Counted from the first letter of the stretch, positions 43,275 to 53,044 are shown. The stretch is DNA of 63,426 nucleotides from Roseibium aggregatum IAM 12614 (GCF_000168975.1 NZ_AAUW01000029.1:1-63426), one strand, 5' to 3'. Program-made: numbers and translations. Notes: generated by a model not told the origin, from the letters alone.

Positions 43275-44669
43275 TCAATCTTCCCTGAAAGCGCGATCGA
43301 GGCTTTCGGTGATGGGTTCGAGCAGGTACTCCATCGCCTTGCGGGCGCGCCTCACGATCAAGACTTCCGCCGGCATGCCCGGATAGAGGGACAGGGCTGG
43401 CTTGCCCTCAAGCTCGCCGGAGAGAACCTGCGCACGCACGATATAATAGGCGGCCTGCGTCTGAGGGTCGACTGTCTGGTCAGCAGCGACATAGGTCACT
43501 TCGCCGCCCAGCGGGCTGGTGGTCTGCCGGTCGTAGGCTGTCAGCCGGATGCGCGCTTCGGAACCGACCCGAACGGAATCGATATCGTTGAGGTTCATCC
43601 GGACCTCGACAAGCATCTTTTCGTCGCGCGGGACGATATCCATGATCGCCTTGCCGGGCTCGACCACGCCACCGGGCGTTCTCATCTCGATGTTGGAGAC
43701 GGTACCCGCCTGGGGAGAATGAACCACCAGCCGGTCGAGCACATCCTTTGAGGAGATGATCTGCTCGTTGGTGACATTGAGCTCAAGCTGCGCTTCAAGG
43801 ATCTCCCCGGCGATATCGCTCTGCCATTCCTGCTCGGCCTGCAACAGGGCCACTTCGGCGCCCTGCCGCGCTTTTTCTGCGCGCGCCTTCTGGGCCGCAA
43901 ATTCGCCTCCATCGCCGATCATCTCGCTCAGTTCCAGCTGAACCTCGCTGAGCATGGCTTTTGACGTGAACCCTTTTTTCTCCAGACCGCTGAGTGCGCT
44001 GACCCGCTCCTCCAGCAACTGGCGCCGGTGGCCAGTGGCCTCGATCTGGGCCTGATTGGCCTCGATCTGGGCGACATATTGCTCGATCTCTTTCTGTTGA
44101 AGGGCGATCTTGCCTTCATAGACCTGGCGGCGTTTTTCGAACACGCCCTTCTCGGCCGCAACCACTTCGGCAATCAGCGGTTCATCGCTGCTCCTGATCT
44201 CTTCCGGAAAAACGATCTCCTCCGCCAGATCCCGCTCTGCCCTCAGGCGGGCGAGCCTCGCCAGAAGGCTGACGCGTTTGCCGTTAAGCTGCGCCAGTTC
44301 GGCGCGCGCCCTTGTGTCATCCAGTTCCACCAGCGGCTGGCCGGCGTCGACGAAATCGCCCTCCTGAACCAGCAAGCGGCGCAGGATCCCCCCTTCCAGG
44401 TGGCTGATGGTCTTGCGCTTGCTGTCGACAATGACCTTGCCGGTGGCGACCGCAGCACTGTCGAGATCGGCGGTAAAGCCCCACAGCAGAAATCCGCCGA
44501 ACCCGATCGAGACAGTCAGCACCGCCGCCATCAGCGGTTTGCGCAAGCTGGGTGGGCGGCTGTCGTCCGCCTTCAGGGCGGCCATCCAGTACGCCTGCCC
44601 GGATACGGAAGCTGCGCCGGAAGAAGACGAGGCAGTCGGAGGGTTTGTCCGCTCGGATCGCCTGGTCAT
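43275..44669 (-). CDS. HlyD-family periplasmic adaptor of type I secretion system
   Basis: About 464 residues from ATG 44669, which overlaps the ABC transporter stop (ATGA). One N-terminal span (LMAAVLTVSIGFGGFLLWGF), then the biotinyl-lipoyl-like half GKVIVDSKRKTISHLEGGIL, a long helical hairpin (KALLSEVQLELSEMI region) and the returning half VVHSPQAGTVSNIEMRTPGGVV. The conserved tail PGMPAEVLIVRRARKAMEYLLEPI is typical of PrtE/HlyD adaptors. It links the inner-membrane ABC protein to an outer-membrane TolC, which is not in this window. The likely cargo is the adjacent RTX protein. Confidence 0.93.
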   Translation of the reverse strand: MTRRSERTNPPTASSSSGAASVSGQAYWMAALKADDSRPPSLRKPLMAAVLTVSIGFGGFLLWGFTADLDSAAVATGKVIVDSKRKTISHLEGGILRRLLVQEGDFVDAGQPLVELDDTRARAELAQLNGKRVSLLARLARLRAERDLAEEIVFPEEIRSSDEPLIAEVVAAEKGVFEKRRQVYEGKIALQQKEIEQYVAQIEANQAQIEATGHRRQLLEERVSALSGLEKKGFTSKAMLSEVQLELSEMIGDGGEFAAQKARAEKARQGAEVALLQAEQEWQSDIAGEILEAQLELNVTNEQIISSKDVLDRLVVHSPQAGTVSNIEMRTPGGVVEPGKAIMDIVPRDEKMLVEVRMNLNDIDSVRVGSEARIRLTAYDRQTTSPLGGEVTYVAADQTVDPQTQAAYYIVRAQVLSGELEGKPALSLYPGMPAEVLIVRRARKAMEYLLEPITESLDRAFRED

Positions 44670-46414
44670 GCCACTTCTCCACTTGCCGGCAAGGCACGGG
44701 GGGCGGCAGGCGCCGGCAGACACCTGGAAATGCTGCTGACGACATCCGTGCGGTCGCCGAACTGGCCGATCCGGCCATCTTCCAGCACCAGGATCTTGTC
44801 CGCCGCTTCCATGATCGCGGGCCGGTGCGCGATGACGATGACGATGGCATCGTCCGCCTTCGCCTGAGAAATGGCACGCAGCAGGGCAACCTCCCCTTCC
44901 GTATCCAGATTGGCATTGGGTTCGTCGAGCACCAGCAGGCGCGGACGGCCGAACAGGGCCCGCGCAAGAGCGACCCGCTGCTTCTGTCCGCCCGACAGGG
45001 TGTAGCGGTTGTCACCGACGGGAGTGTCGTATCCGAGCGGCATCCGGCCGATCATCTCATGGACACCGGCGGACCGCGCCGCGTCGATGACCATCTGCGG
45101 ATCGGCGTCATACATGCGCGAGATGTTGTCGCGGACCGTACCGTCGAGAAGTGAAACCGATTGCGGCAGATAGCCGACCATCGCCCCGAAGGACGCCCGC
45201 TCCCAGAGATAGACATTGTGCCCATCCAGGAAGACGCCACCGGTGGTTGGCTGAAGAACGCCCACAAGCAGGCGGGCAAGCGTCGATTTGCCGGCCGCCG
45301 ACGGTCCGACAATCCCCAGAACATCGCCGGGTTCGAGCGTGAACGAGATCCCCTTGATGACCGGCACCGGCGCATTGGGCGGCGCATAGACCAGCTTGTC
45401 CACCTTGAGCGTCCCCTGGCTGGGCGGGGTCGGTACGGTCTGGCGAATGGACGAATGGTTCTCCAGAACCTCGCGCACCCGGCCCCAGGCCGTTGAGGCG
45501 AACACCCACTGGCGCCAGTTCTCGGTCAGATTATCGAAGGGGGTCAGCAGGCGCCCCGTCAGAATGCTGGCGGCAATCATCGTGCCGGCGGTCACCTCTC
45601 CCTTGATGACGAGGTCGGCGCCAAGCGCCAGAACCGCGATCTGCATGCCGAACCGGAGGCTTCGAGTCATTGCATGGATCGCCTTGCCGCGCCGGCTCCC
45701 CATGGCCATCAGCTCCGTGGCGTGCAATTGCCCCTTGCGCCACCGGCGTGTCAGTGCCGGCATCAATCCCATTGCCTCGATGGTCTCGGCATGGCGAAGC
45801 GTGGAGGCAATCGTGGCGACATTCTGAATGTTGGCGTTGCTCGCTTCCTTCAGGAGCGACCGCGTCAGCATGTCGGACAAGAGATTGAGGCCGATCAGGG
45901 TGATCGCGGAAACAACCGCCAGCAGCCCGTAGAGCGGATGCAGGGCGAACAGCACGAGCAGGAACAACGGCACCCACATGGCCTCGAGCGGTGCGCTGAT
46001 GGCATTGCTGGTGACGAAGGTGCGCAGGTCGTTCAGATCCCGCAGCACTTCGGACGCCATACCGCCACCCTTTTCCAGTGACGACTTCACCCCCGCCTCG
46101 ATTGCCGTCAGGTTGAGGCGCCGAACCAGTTCGCTCCCCATCACCTGAAAGATCTGACTGCGGATGTATTCCAGAATCGCAAACAGGATCAGCCCGCCAC
46201 AGGCAATGATCAGCAACATTGTCAGGGTATCGAGGCTCTGGCTGTTCAGAACCCGATCATGCACCTGCAGCATGAACAGCGGCACGATCATCTGCAGCAG
46301 CGTGATAAAGCCGCTCAGGGCCGCCGCCGCGGCGAGACCGGTTGCAAAGGTGACACGCGCCTCCCGGATGAGGCGGAACGGATCGATTGCATCCGGTGTT
46401 GTCTTGTCAATCAT
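44666..46414 (-). CDS. type I secretion ABC permease/ATPase (PrtD family)
   Basis: A 582-residue protein. The N-terminal membrane domain has about six spans (ATGLAAAAALSGFITLLQMIV and onward). The C-terminal ATPase has Walker A GPSAAGKST, signature LSGGQKQRV, Walker B RLLVLDEPNANLD and switch His in IVIAHRPAI. There is no N-terminal C39 peptidase domain, so it belongs to the RTX-exporting PrtD/HlyB-like group without leader processing. It is the first gene of the exporter operon, coupled to the HlyD gene, and divergent from the MarR-type regulator. Confidence 0.95.
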   Translation of the reverse strand: MIDKTTPDAIDPFRLIREARVTFATGLAAAAALSGFITLLQMIVPLFMLQVHDRVLNSQSLDTLTMLLIIACGGLILFAILEYIRSQIFQVMGSELVRRLNLTAIEAGVKSSLEKGGGMASEVLRDLNDLRTFVTSNAISAPLEAMWVPLFLLVLFALHPLYGLLAVVSAITLIGLNLLSDMLTRSLLKEASNANIQNVATIASTLRHAETIEAMGLMPALTRRWRKGQLHATELMAMGSRRGKAIHAMTRSLRFGMQIAVLALGADLVIKGEVTAGTMIAASILTGRLLTPFDNLTENWRQWVFASTAWGRVREVLENHSSIRQTVPTPPSQGTLKVDKLVYAPPNAPVPVIKGISFTLEPGDVLGIVGPSAAGKSTLARLLVGVLQPTTGGVFLDGHNVYLWERASFGAMVGYLPQSVSLLDGTVRDNISRMYDADPQMVIDAARSAGVHEMIGRMPLGYDTPVGDNRYTLSGGQKQRVALARALFGRPRLLVLDEPNANLDTEGEVALLRAISQAKADDAIVIVIAHRPAIMEAADKILVLEDGRIGQFGDRTDVVSSISRCLPAPAAPRALPASGEVA

Positions 46415-46645
46415 TCAAGATTCTCCGAATCCTCAACCGATGAGTGTGTTCGCACGTGCGAAAAAAAGCGAATTTGCCCAGAAAACGACACATCTTTTCC
46501 ATAGGAATGACGAAAGCTTATAGACTAACTTGGGGTATCTAGTGACTTTAATTATGGCATTCGATTGACGAAGAGAAGAAATGAAAAAACAAAACTAATG
46601 AATGCATCAATATGCATAAAAAGGGAGCAGAACAGCGATGAGATT

Positions 46646-46666
46646 ATTTCGAATTTAGTTCGAAAT
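46646..46666. promoter_or_regulatory. 21-bp palindrome upstream of the MarR-type gene
   Basis: ATTTCGAA (46646-46653) and TTCGAAAT (46659-46666) are perfect inverted arms around a 5-base centre. It ends 20 bases before the regulator's ATG, where MarR proteins usually bind to repress their own gene. It lies in the region shared with the divergent secretion operon (start 46414). Confidence 0.7.
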
Positions 46667-46686
46667 TAGGTGGGAGTTTGGGGCAA

Positions 46687-47289
46687 ATGCACAAAGTCTT
46701 GGAAGACGTAGCAAGTGAAATGAACGGGCACGTATCACGGGTTGAACCTATGGTTGAAGAAACTCTCAATCATTCAGGATACGGAGAAAGAGAAAGAAGC
46801 ACGGACCCGGCCTCTCAGGCGAACCATTTCGAACTCGTCAGGGTCATCGAAAGAATGTACCGCCGCTATCTGGATCGCCTGCGCGTCGACCTGATCCGGA
46901 TCGGTGCGGACGACATCTCCCCCGCCCACGCCATGCTGCTGTTCACCATCGGCGACGACGATCTGTCGGTGAGAGACCTGATGGACCGCGGCCACTACCT
47001 TGGGTCGAACGCATCCTACAGCCTCAAGCAACTTGTCCAGTCAGGCTATGTCGACCGGACAGCCTCGGCGCGGGACCGGCGATCCGCACGCATCCGGCTC
47101 ACGGACAAGGGCAAGATGCTTTGCAGGGCCATCAAGGCTGCCGACGAGGTCAATCAGAACCAGATCGTCCGCTCCGAAAAGGACCTGAGGGCTCTTGAGG
47201 ATACATTCGCTTTACTGCGCAAGCTGGAGGTTCTTTGGGCGACGGACCTTCAACAATCTCCCTTGCGTCTGGACGGCTCCCGTTTTTGA
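46687..47289 (+). CDS. MarR-family winged-helix regulator (LdtR-like)
   Basis: 200 residues from ATG 46687 with GGTGGGAG upstream; a TTG three codons earlier is less likely. The winged helix spans about 45-150: VIERMYRRYLDRLRVDL, ISPAHAMLLFTIGDDDLSVRDLMDRGHYLGSNASYSLKQLVQSGY, and the wing TASARDRRSARIRLTDKGK. The YLGSN(A/V)SY recognition helix is shared with LdtR-type regulators of alphaproteobacteria. It is followed 15 bases later by a GT4 gene in the same direction, so it probably controls polysaccharide and secretion genes here. Confidence 0.88.
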   Translation: MHKVLEDVASEMNGHVSRVEPMVEETLNHSGYGERERSTDPASQANHFELVRVIERMYRRYLDRLRVDLIRIGADDISPAHAMLLFTIGDDDLSVRDLMDRGHYLGSNASYSLKQLVQSGYVDRTASARDRRSARIRLTDKGKMLCRAIKAADEVNQNQIVRSEKDLRALEDTFALLRKLEVLWATDLQQSPLRLDGSRF

Positions 47290-47304
47290 GCGAAGGGTAG
47301 GCGC

Positions 47305-48609
47305 ATGCATATCGTGTTCGTGCACCGGCATGGCCCCGGTCAGTTCGTTCATCTTGCACGGCGCCTGATCGCCGATGGCTGGACCGCCACGCTCATTTGC
47401 GAAACCCTGGACCGGCCGGTGCCAGGCCTGCGCGTGCTTCGCTATCAGGCCAGCCATCATCAGGCGGGTGGCGCAGGCGGACGGCCTTCGGTGCCCTATA
47501 TCGAGGCAGGCCGCAAAGTCGCCGACATCCTTCACCGCCTGAGCCTGGCCGGGCGCAAGCCCGACATGGTTATGGGACATATCGGTTGGGGTGGCATGAT
47601 GTTCGTCAAGGATGCCTTGCCGGACGTGCCCGCGATCGGATTCTGCGAATATTATTTCCAACCCCAGGGGGGCGATGCCGGCTTTGCTCCATCCGACGAG
47701 ACGACACTGCAGCAACGCCAGATCATGAGGCTGCGCAATGCCATTCAGCTCTCCACCCTGGAGCAGCTCGATGCAGGCATCAGCCCGACCGCCTGGCAAA
47801 GAAGCCGTTATCCCGCCGAATATCAGTCAAAAATCATCGTTCAGCACGAAGGCATCGACACGACCCGTGCCCGCCCTGATGCAATGGCCGGTTTCCGTCT
47901 GTCCGACGGCAGATACCTGAGTGCGGGCGATCCCGTGGTGACCTTCGCGGCGCGGGACCTGGAGCCCTACCGCGGCTTTCCGCAATTCATGGAGGCCGCA
48001 GCCCAGGTTGCGCGCAACAACCCGGACGCCACTTTCGTCGTTGCCGGCGGTGACGGTGTCAGCTACGGCCGCGCTCCGTCGCGCGGCGAGACCTGGCGCG
48101 CAAGGCTCCTTCAGGAAACCGGGCTGCCGCCGGACCGGATCCACTTTCTGGGCCAGATCCCGCACAAGGATCTCCTGTCTCTGTTTCAGGTGTCGGCGGC
48201 CCATGTTTATCTGACCTACCCGTTCGTCCTCTCGTGGTCGTTCCTGGAAGCCATGGCGTGCGAAGCACCGGTCATCGCTTCCAAAACCGCTCCCGTCCAG
48301 GAGGTGGTCCGCGACGGCGTCAACGGCAGACTGGTCGATTTCTGGGATACCGGAGCCATCGCGGCGGAGGTTTGCTCGGCGTTGCAGGCGCCGGCAGACC
48401 GGCAAGCCATGCGCCGGGCGGCTCGCCGCACCGTTGTTTCAAGATATGAACTGTCTGGCTGCGTCCTGCGTCTTCAGGCGCTGCTGACCAAGCTGTCGAG
48501 CCGGTCGGCACAGCCGCATACGGCTCACGGGCCAATCAGAACAGGGCCAATCAAAACAGGGTCAGCCACCAGCAGGCACACGCCAGGCCCGCACTGGAGC
48601 CGCGTCTAG
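47305..48609 (+). CDS. GT4 family glycosyltransferase
   Basis: A 434-residue GT-B enzyme beginning MHIVFVHRHGPGQFVHLARRL with AAGGG upstream. The donor domain has VVTFAARDLEPYRGFPQFMEAA, VVAGGDGVSYG and the C-terminal motif VLSWSFLEAMACEAPVIASKT. YYFQPQGGDAGFAPSDE in the acceptor half is typical of one GT4 subgroup of surface-polysaccharide loci. It is cotranscribed with the MarR-type gene. The last 40 residues (TAHGPIRTGPIKTGS) are low complexity and probably disordered. Confidence 0.88.
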   Translation: MHIVFVHRHGPGQFVHLARRLIADGWTATLICETLDRPVPGLRVLRYQASHHQAGGAGGRPSVPYIEAGRKVADILHRLSLAGRKPDMVMGHIGWGGMMFVKDALPDVPAIGFCEYYFQPQGGDAGFAPSDETTLQQRQIMRLRNAIQLSTLEQLDAGISPTAWQRSRYPAEYQSKIIVQHEGIDTTRARPDAMAGFRLSDGRYLSAGDPVVTFAARDLEPYRGFPQFMEAAAQVARNNPDATFVVAGGDGVSYGRAPSRGETWRARLLQETGLPPDRIHFLGQIPHKDLLSLFQVSAAHVYLTYPFVLSWSFLEAMACEAPVIASKTAPVQEVVRDGVNGRLVDFWDTGAIAAEVCSALQAPADRQAMRRAARRTVVSRYELSGCVLRLQALLTKLSSRSAQPHTAHGPIRTGPIKTGSATSRHTPGPHWSRV

Positions 48610-48990
48610 GCGGATAGCTTCCCGGCGCAAAGCCTCCCCTTCCGAACGCAAAACCGGTGATCTTCGCCGACATCCAGATGACGTCCGGCGGACAACCTGC
48701 GGCGGGTTGCCCCTTCCCAAAAACTGAAACTGATTGCCACTTTTCACCTTGCAGCCAAGGTCCAGAATTTTGAACAACAAACGGGCTCAGGACACTCTAT
48801 CAGTCCTCCCGGATCATATCTGAAAGAATTACCATAGTTAAAAAACACGATGGAAATATTCACGAATAACAATAAAGAAATACTATTTGTTAATCCGTTT
48901 TATTCTGTGAAATTAATAACTTCTTTGTCGATTTAACAGAAGATTGGAGCAACTGAAGCTTGGGAAACACGGAGATATTTCAACAGCTCC
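48610..48990. other. intergenic region upstream of the sensor kinase
   Basis: No gene is seen. The stretch from 48830 to 48950 is AT-rich and is the likely promoter region of the kinase operon. No clear terminator hairpin was recognised after the GT4 gene. Confidence 0.4.
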
Positions 48991-50877
48991 ATGGCCTACA
49001 CCTTGGTCAAATTCAACAGAACCAGGTTCTTCCTAACCAGGTTTCTGCTTGCCGCTGCGCTCCTGTTTGTCATTCTCCAGACCTCCTTTTACGTGTCGGA
49101 GACGTCGAACTTCGAGGAGCGCCGGGCGTCAATACTGGCCGCATTGGAGCGCGCGGAAACCATCATCCAATCCGAACTGTCGGCATTCGCGACGGATCTT
49201 CACATTCTGTCTCACGACGACAGGCTGCTCGATTTCGCCCTCGGAAATGAGGACATGTATCAACCCACCTTGCGGGGGTTCATGTCCTTTACGGAACACA
49301 AATCTTCCATCACACAACTTCGTATCATCAGCGGCGAAGGCAAGGAAATCATTCGAGTCAACCGGAAAAACGGGCTCGCGCATGAAGTTCCGCAAGAAAA
49401 ACTGCAGAAGAAATCTGGCAGATACTATTTCACCGAGGCTTTGAAGCTGAAGACGGGGCAAATCTATTTTTCCCCTATCGACCTGAACGTAGAAAACGGA
49501 AAGATCGAAAGACCCTGGCGGCCGGTGCTGCGTCTGGCGACCCCTCTTCGGGCTGAGGGGAATGGCAAGCGCAGCGTTCTCATCATGAATATCAACGCGG
49601 AAAGATGGCTGAACAATGTGATCCATACGCAAGCGGACACAGCGAGCCCGATTCAACTGGCAAACAGGGATGGATACTGGCTGCTGGGGGCTCCTGAAAC
49701 CGAACTTTGGGGCTTCATGTTCGGACGGGAAACCCGTTTGGGCACGGAAAACCCACGGCTCTGGTCGTGGATCACGCAGCACGGCGACGGCGAATTTGAT
49801 CAGGACGGCGTCCATTACGTTTTCCGCACGATCTTGAGAGGAAGTTTTGCGCCTTACCTGACCGAGCACATATCCCCGTCGAGCGGGAATGTTGCCCTGG
49901 TCGCTTTCTCCGAACTCCCGTCGCCGACAATTCCAGGGAGCTGGAACGTCGCATCCGCACTGCTCACGGCAGTGCTGATGGCTGCTCTCGCCGTGATCTG
50001 CTTCGGCTGGGCGCGGGCAGCCGAAGCACGTCACCTTGCGATGCAAGGCAAGGAGGCAGCACAGGCGGAAATGATCCGCCGGGAACGCCTGGCAAGCCTT
50101 GGTAGCCTCGTGGCCGGGATAGCCCACGAACTGAACACTCCGATCGGCAGCGCTGTCCTGGTTGGCAGCACACTCTCCAGCCGCTTCCAGGAATTTCTGG
50201 AGATGATCAAGTCCGGCAAGATCCTCCGGTCCGATTTGGAGGTCTTTGAAAGAGATCTCGGTTTCGGCATGACAATTCTGCTGCGCAACCTCGAAAGGGC
50301 TGCCGATCTCATCGGCCACTTCAAGCAGATGGCCATGGATCAGACCAGTGAACGGCGGCGCAAATTCGAACTCAGCGACTGTGTTCAGGACGTTCTGGCA
50401 AGCATCTCGCCGCAAATTCGCGGCAAGAAGATCGTCATCGTCCGGAAGATAGACCCCGGCCTCACGCTCGTTTCCTTTCCGGGCGCCTTGGCACAGGTGC
50501 TCATCAATCTCATCACCAATGCACAGATGCATGCCTTTGGCGACGACCAGTCAGGCCAGATCACGATCACCGGCAAGGCCGCCGGCAGTGACGAGATCGA
50601 GCTTGTTGTTGCCGACAACGGCCACGGCATTCCTGAAGATCTGAGACAGCAGGTGTTCGAACGATTCTTCACCACCAAGCTCGCTTCCGGCGGCAACGGA
50701 CTCGGCTTGAGTATCGTTCGCAATATCGTCGAATCCGTTCTGGGAGGAACAGTCTCGGCCTCCAATGCGCAGGGCGGTGGCGCGACGCTGACAATCCGTT
50801 TCCCGAGAGTCTCCCCAGATGGCGCGACAGACTACGCACAGGAAAAAGTAGATGCCCAACCTCAGCAAGCAGCCTGA
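48991..50877 (+). CDS. membrane sensor histidine kinase with large periplasmic domain
   Basis: A 628-residue protein. The first span (about 12-30) is followed by roughly 290 periplasmic residues resembling a double Cache sensor (RGFMSFTEHKSSITQLRIIS, YYFTEALKLKTGQIYFSPID). The second span is at about 322-343. The kinase core has His379 in LVAGIAHELNTPIG, N-box QVLINLITNAQMHAFG, G1 VVADNGHGIPE and G2 GGNGLGLSIVRNIV. There is no HAMP domain. It overlaps the downstream regulator gene by 26 bases and presumably phosphorylates it. The ligand is unknown. Confidence 0.92.
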   Translation: MAYTLVKFNRTRFFLTRFLLAAALLFVILQTSFYVSETSNFEERRASILAALERAETIIQSELSAFATDLHILSHDDRLLDFALGNEDMYQPTLRGFMSFTEHKSSITQLRIISGEGKEIIRVNRKNGLAHEVPQEKLQKKSGRYYFTEALKLKTGQIYFSPIDLNVENGKIERPWRPVLRLATPLRAEGNGKRSVLIMNINAERWLNNVIHTQADTASPIQLANRDGYWLLGAPETELWGFMFGRETRLGTENPRLWSWITQHGDGEFDQDGVHYVFRTILRGSFAPYLTEHISPSSGNVALVAFSELPSPTIPGSWNVASALLTAVLMAALAVICFGWARAAEARHLAMQGKEAAQAEMIRRERLASLGSLVAGIAHELNTPIGSAVLVGSTLSSRFQEFLEMIKSGKILRSDLEVFERDLGFGMTILLRNLERAADLIGHFKQMAMDQTSERRRKFELSDCVQDVLASISPQIRGKKIVIVRKIDPGLTLVSFPGALAQVLINLITNAQMHAFGDDQSGQITITGKAAGSDEIELVVADNGHGIPEDLRQQVFERFFTTKLASGGNGLGLSIVRNIVESVLGGTVSASNAQGGGATLTIRFPRVSPDGATDYAQEKVDAQPQQAA

Positions 50878-53044
50878 CAGCCTTCTGGTCGAAGTGGTGG
50901 AGGATTGCTCCTCAGTCCACTCGCGCCACGCTGCAAAACCCTGGAAGATCCTCGTCATTGACGACGACCGGGACGTGCATGAGGCAACCTTCTATGCGTT
51001 GAAGGAAGAAACCTTTTTCGGTCGTCCGATCCAGTTGATACATGTCTATTCCGCATCTGAAGCGCGCGCCAGAATGGCCGAGTTCAGAGATGTTGCGGTG
51101 GCGATCATAGATGTGGTCATGGAAACTCAGACAGCCGGCCTGGATCTGATCCACGATATTCGGAAAGCCGGTCTCGAGGAGATGCGCATCGTCCTGCGAA
51201 CCGGGCAGCCAGGCTTAGCGCCCGAGCTTTCCGTTATTGCCCGATACGAGATCGACGACTATCGCACCAAGACGGAACTGAACCGTACCCGTCTGATCAC
51301 GGTCGTCACCTCCTGCCTGCGCATCTACAATCAATATCACGCGATCAATTCAAGCCGCAAAGGCCTGGAAATGATCATCAAGAGCGCCCGGGAACTGTTC
51401 AGGCCGACCAATCTGGAAATGTTCGCCTGGGGCATCTTGCTCCAGGTCGCCGCGCTGGTGAACTCCAGCCCGAAGGGCCTCGTCTGCGTCCGGCGAAGCG
51501 AAAGCTGCGTTCTTGAAAGTGAGGTGGTTTGCGCCGCAGGCCGGTTCCTGCATTTTACCGGCCGGCGCGTCAGCGACGTTCCCGAACAGGAGATCGTCAA
51601 GATCCTGAGCTCGCTTCCCGACCTGGAAGAGCCTGTGCTGTCCGGAAACTACCTGTTCCTCACGATCAGCAACAGGTCGCACCGCAAGCTCGCCGCGGTG
51701 ATCGAGCTTGACGTTCCGGTCACGGAAACCGAAATGGCGCTGGTGAAACTCTACTGCGGAAACATCAAGATTGCCTTCGACAACATCTCGCTTGTCGAAC
51801 GTCTGGACGAACTGGCCTTTCTCGACACCACGCTTCAGGTTCCAAATCTCAACGCCTTCTACCGGTCCTTCGAAGCCTGCCTGAAACACACGAAAAGGCC
51901 TTTGAGCCTGGGACTGATCCAGATCGACCGCTTCGACGAATTGATCGCCGATCATGGCCTGCACCTGGCACTGGAGTGCCTGCGGCAGATGCATGCCGCA
52001 CTGTCGCGACTCAAGGGGCTGGAAATCGTCGCCCGGGTTGGGGATGGCACCCTTGCCATTCTGGGCGATCCAGATCAGCTCTCCAGTGAAGATATCCAGG
52101 CATTCCTCCAACAAAGCTACATGATCGAAGGGATGGAAATCGCTCCCTGTTGCCGGATGCTGTTCCGGAACCTCGACAAGAGCGAAACCTTCCCGCTCGA
52201 AATCCTTCGTGAGGCGGTGGCCGCCTTGCTTCATGAACGGGCTGCTGGCGTCGGCAAGGTCACCCACTACGATCAGAAACTAAGGTCCGATATCGAACGA
52301 AGGAACGTCCTGAAGGGCGCTTTGAAAAAAGCTGTCGAACAGCATGACGGCATCCTCGTCTACATGCAGCCCAAGATCGACCTCGAAAGCAAGACCTGCA
52401 TTGGTGCGGAAGCCCTCGTCCGCTGGCAGTATGGCGACGAACTGATCATGCCGGGGGAATTCATCCCCATCTCGGAATCAATCGGCGCGACTGCCGCCCT
52501 GACCGAGATCGTGCTTCAGAAATCGGCTGAATGGCTCAAGGAAACGCCGCGAGAAAAAGGGTTCAAGATCTCGATCAACCTGTCCATGTACGACCTCAAC
52601 CTGCCTGGATTTGCCAGGAAGCTTTTGCGAACGATCGAGAAGGCAGGCATGCCTGTGGAGACCTTCGAATTCGAAGTGACCGAGGGAATAGCCATGAAGA
52701 ACCAGAGCACCGCGATCTCGCAGCTTCAGATGTTGCGCGAGGCGGGCAGCACCATCGCGCTCGATGATTTCGGAACCGGCTATTCCTCGTTGTCCCAGCT
52801 CCAGGCCCTGCCCGTTGATGTTCTGAAAATTGACCGCAGTTTTGTCGGCGATCTGACCGCGGACAACGCCCGGCACAGCATGGCGGCAATCATTTTGTCG
52901 ACCACCAAGGCGCTGGACCTGCAATGCGTCGCCGAAGGCATCGAAACGCCCGAACAGGAACAGGCGCTGGCATCTCTCGGATGCACAATCGGGCAGGGTT
53001 ACCTTTATGGAAAACCATGCCCCTTCGAAGTCTTTTCCTTCTGA
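50852..53044 (+). CDS. response regulator: REC-DUF3369-degenerate GGDEF-EAL
   Basis: A 730-residue protein. The receiver domain (30-150) has the acid pocket VIDDDRD and phospho-acceptor Asp87 (AIIDVVM). A DUF3369 region (about 150-320) is followed by a GGDEF-like domain with RVGDGTLAI in place of the active motif, so no diguanylate cyclase activity is expected. The EAL domain (485-725) keeps EALVRW, the DDFGTGYSSL loop and VAEGIET, so it probably degrades cyclic di-GMP. ATG at 50852 with AGGA upstream lies inside the kinase gene. The pair links an external signal to c-di-GMP and may affect polysaccharide output. Confidence 0.9.
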   Translation: MPNLSKQPDSLLVEVVEDCSSVHSRHAAKPWKILVIDDDRDVHEATFYALKEETFFGRPIQLIHVYSASEARARMAEFRDVAVAIIDVVMETQTAGLDLIHDIRKAGLEEMRIVLRTGQPGLAPELSVIARYEIDDYRTKTELNRTRLITVVTSCLRIYNQYHAINSSRKGLEMIIKSARELFRPTNLEMFAWGILLQVAALVNSSPKGLVCVRRSESCVLESEVVCAAGRFLHFTGRRVSDVPEQEIVKILSSLPDLEEPVLSGNYLFLTISNRSHRKLAAVIELDVPVTETEMALVKLYCGNIKIAFDNISLVERLDELAFLDTTLQVPNLNAFYRSFEACLKHTKRPLSLGLIQIDRFDELIADHGLHLALECLRQMHAALSRLKGLEIVARVGDGTLAILGDPDQLSSEDIQAFLQQSYMIEGMEIAPCCRMLFRNLDKSETFPLEILREAVAALLHERAAGVGKVTHYDQKLRSDIERRNVLKGALKKAVEQHDGILVYMQPKIDLESKTCIGAEALVRWQYGDELIMPGEFIPISESIGATAALTEIVLQKSAEWLKETPREKGFKISINLSMYDLNLPGFARKLLRTIEKAGMPVETFEFEVTEGIAMKNQSTAISQLQMLREAGSTIALDDFGTGYSSLSQLQALPVDVLKIDRSFVGDLTADNARHSMAAIILSTTKALDLQCVAEGIETPEQEQALASLGCTIGQGYLYGKPCPFEVFSF

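Noticed and set aside
42919..43278. 119-residue minus-strand frame before the RTX gene
   Set aside because: No ribosome site, unusual composition, and it occupies a promoter region.
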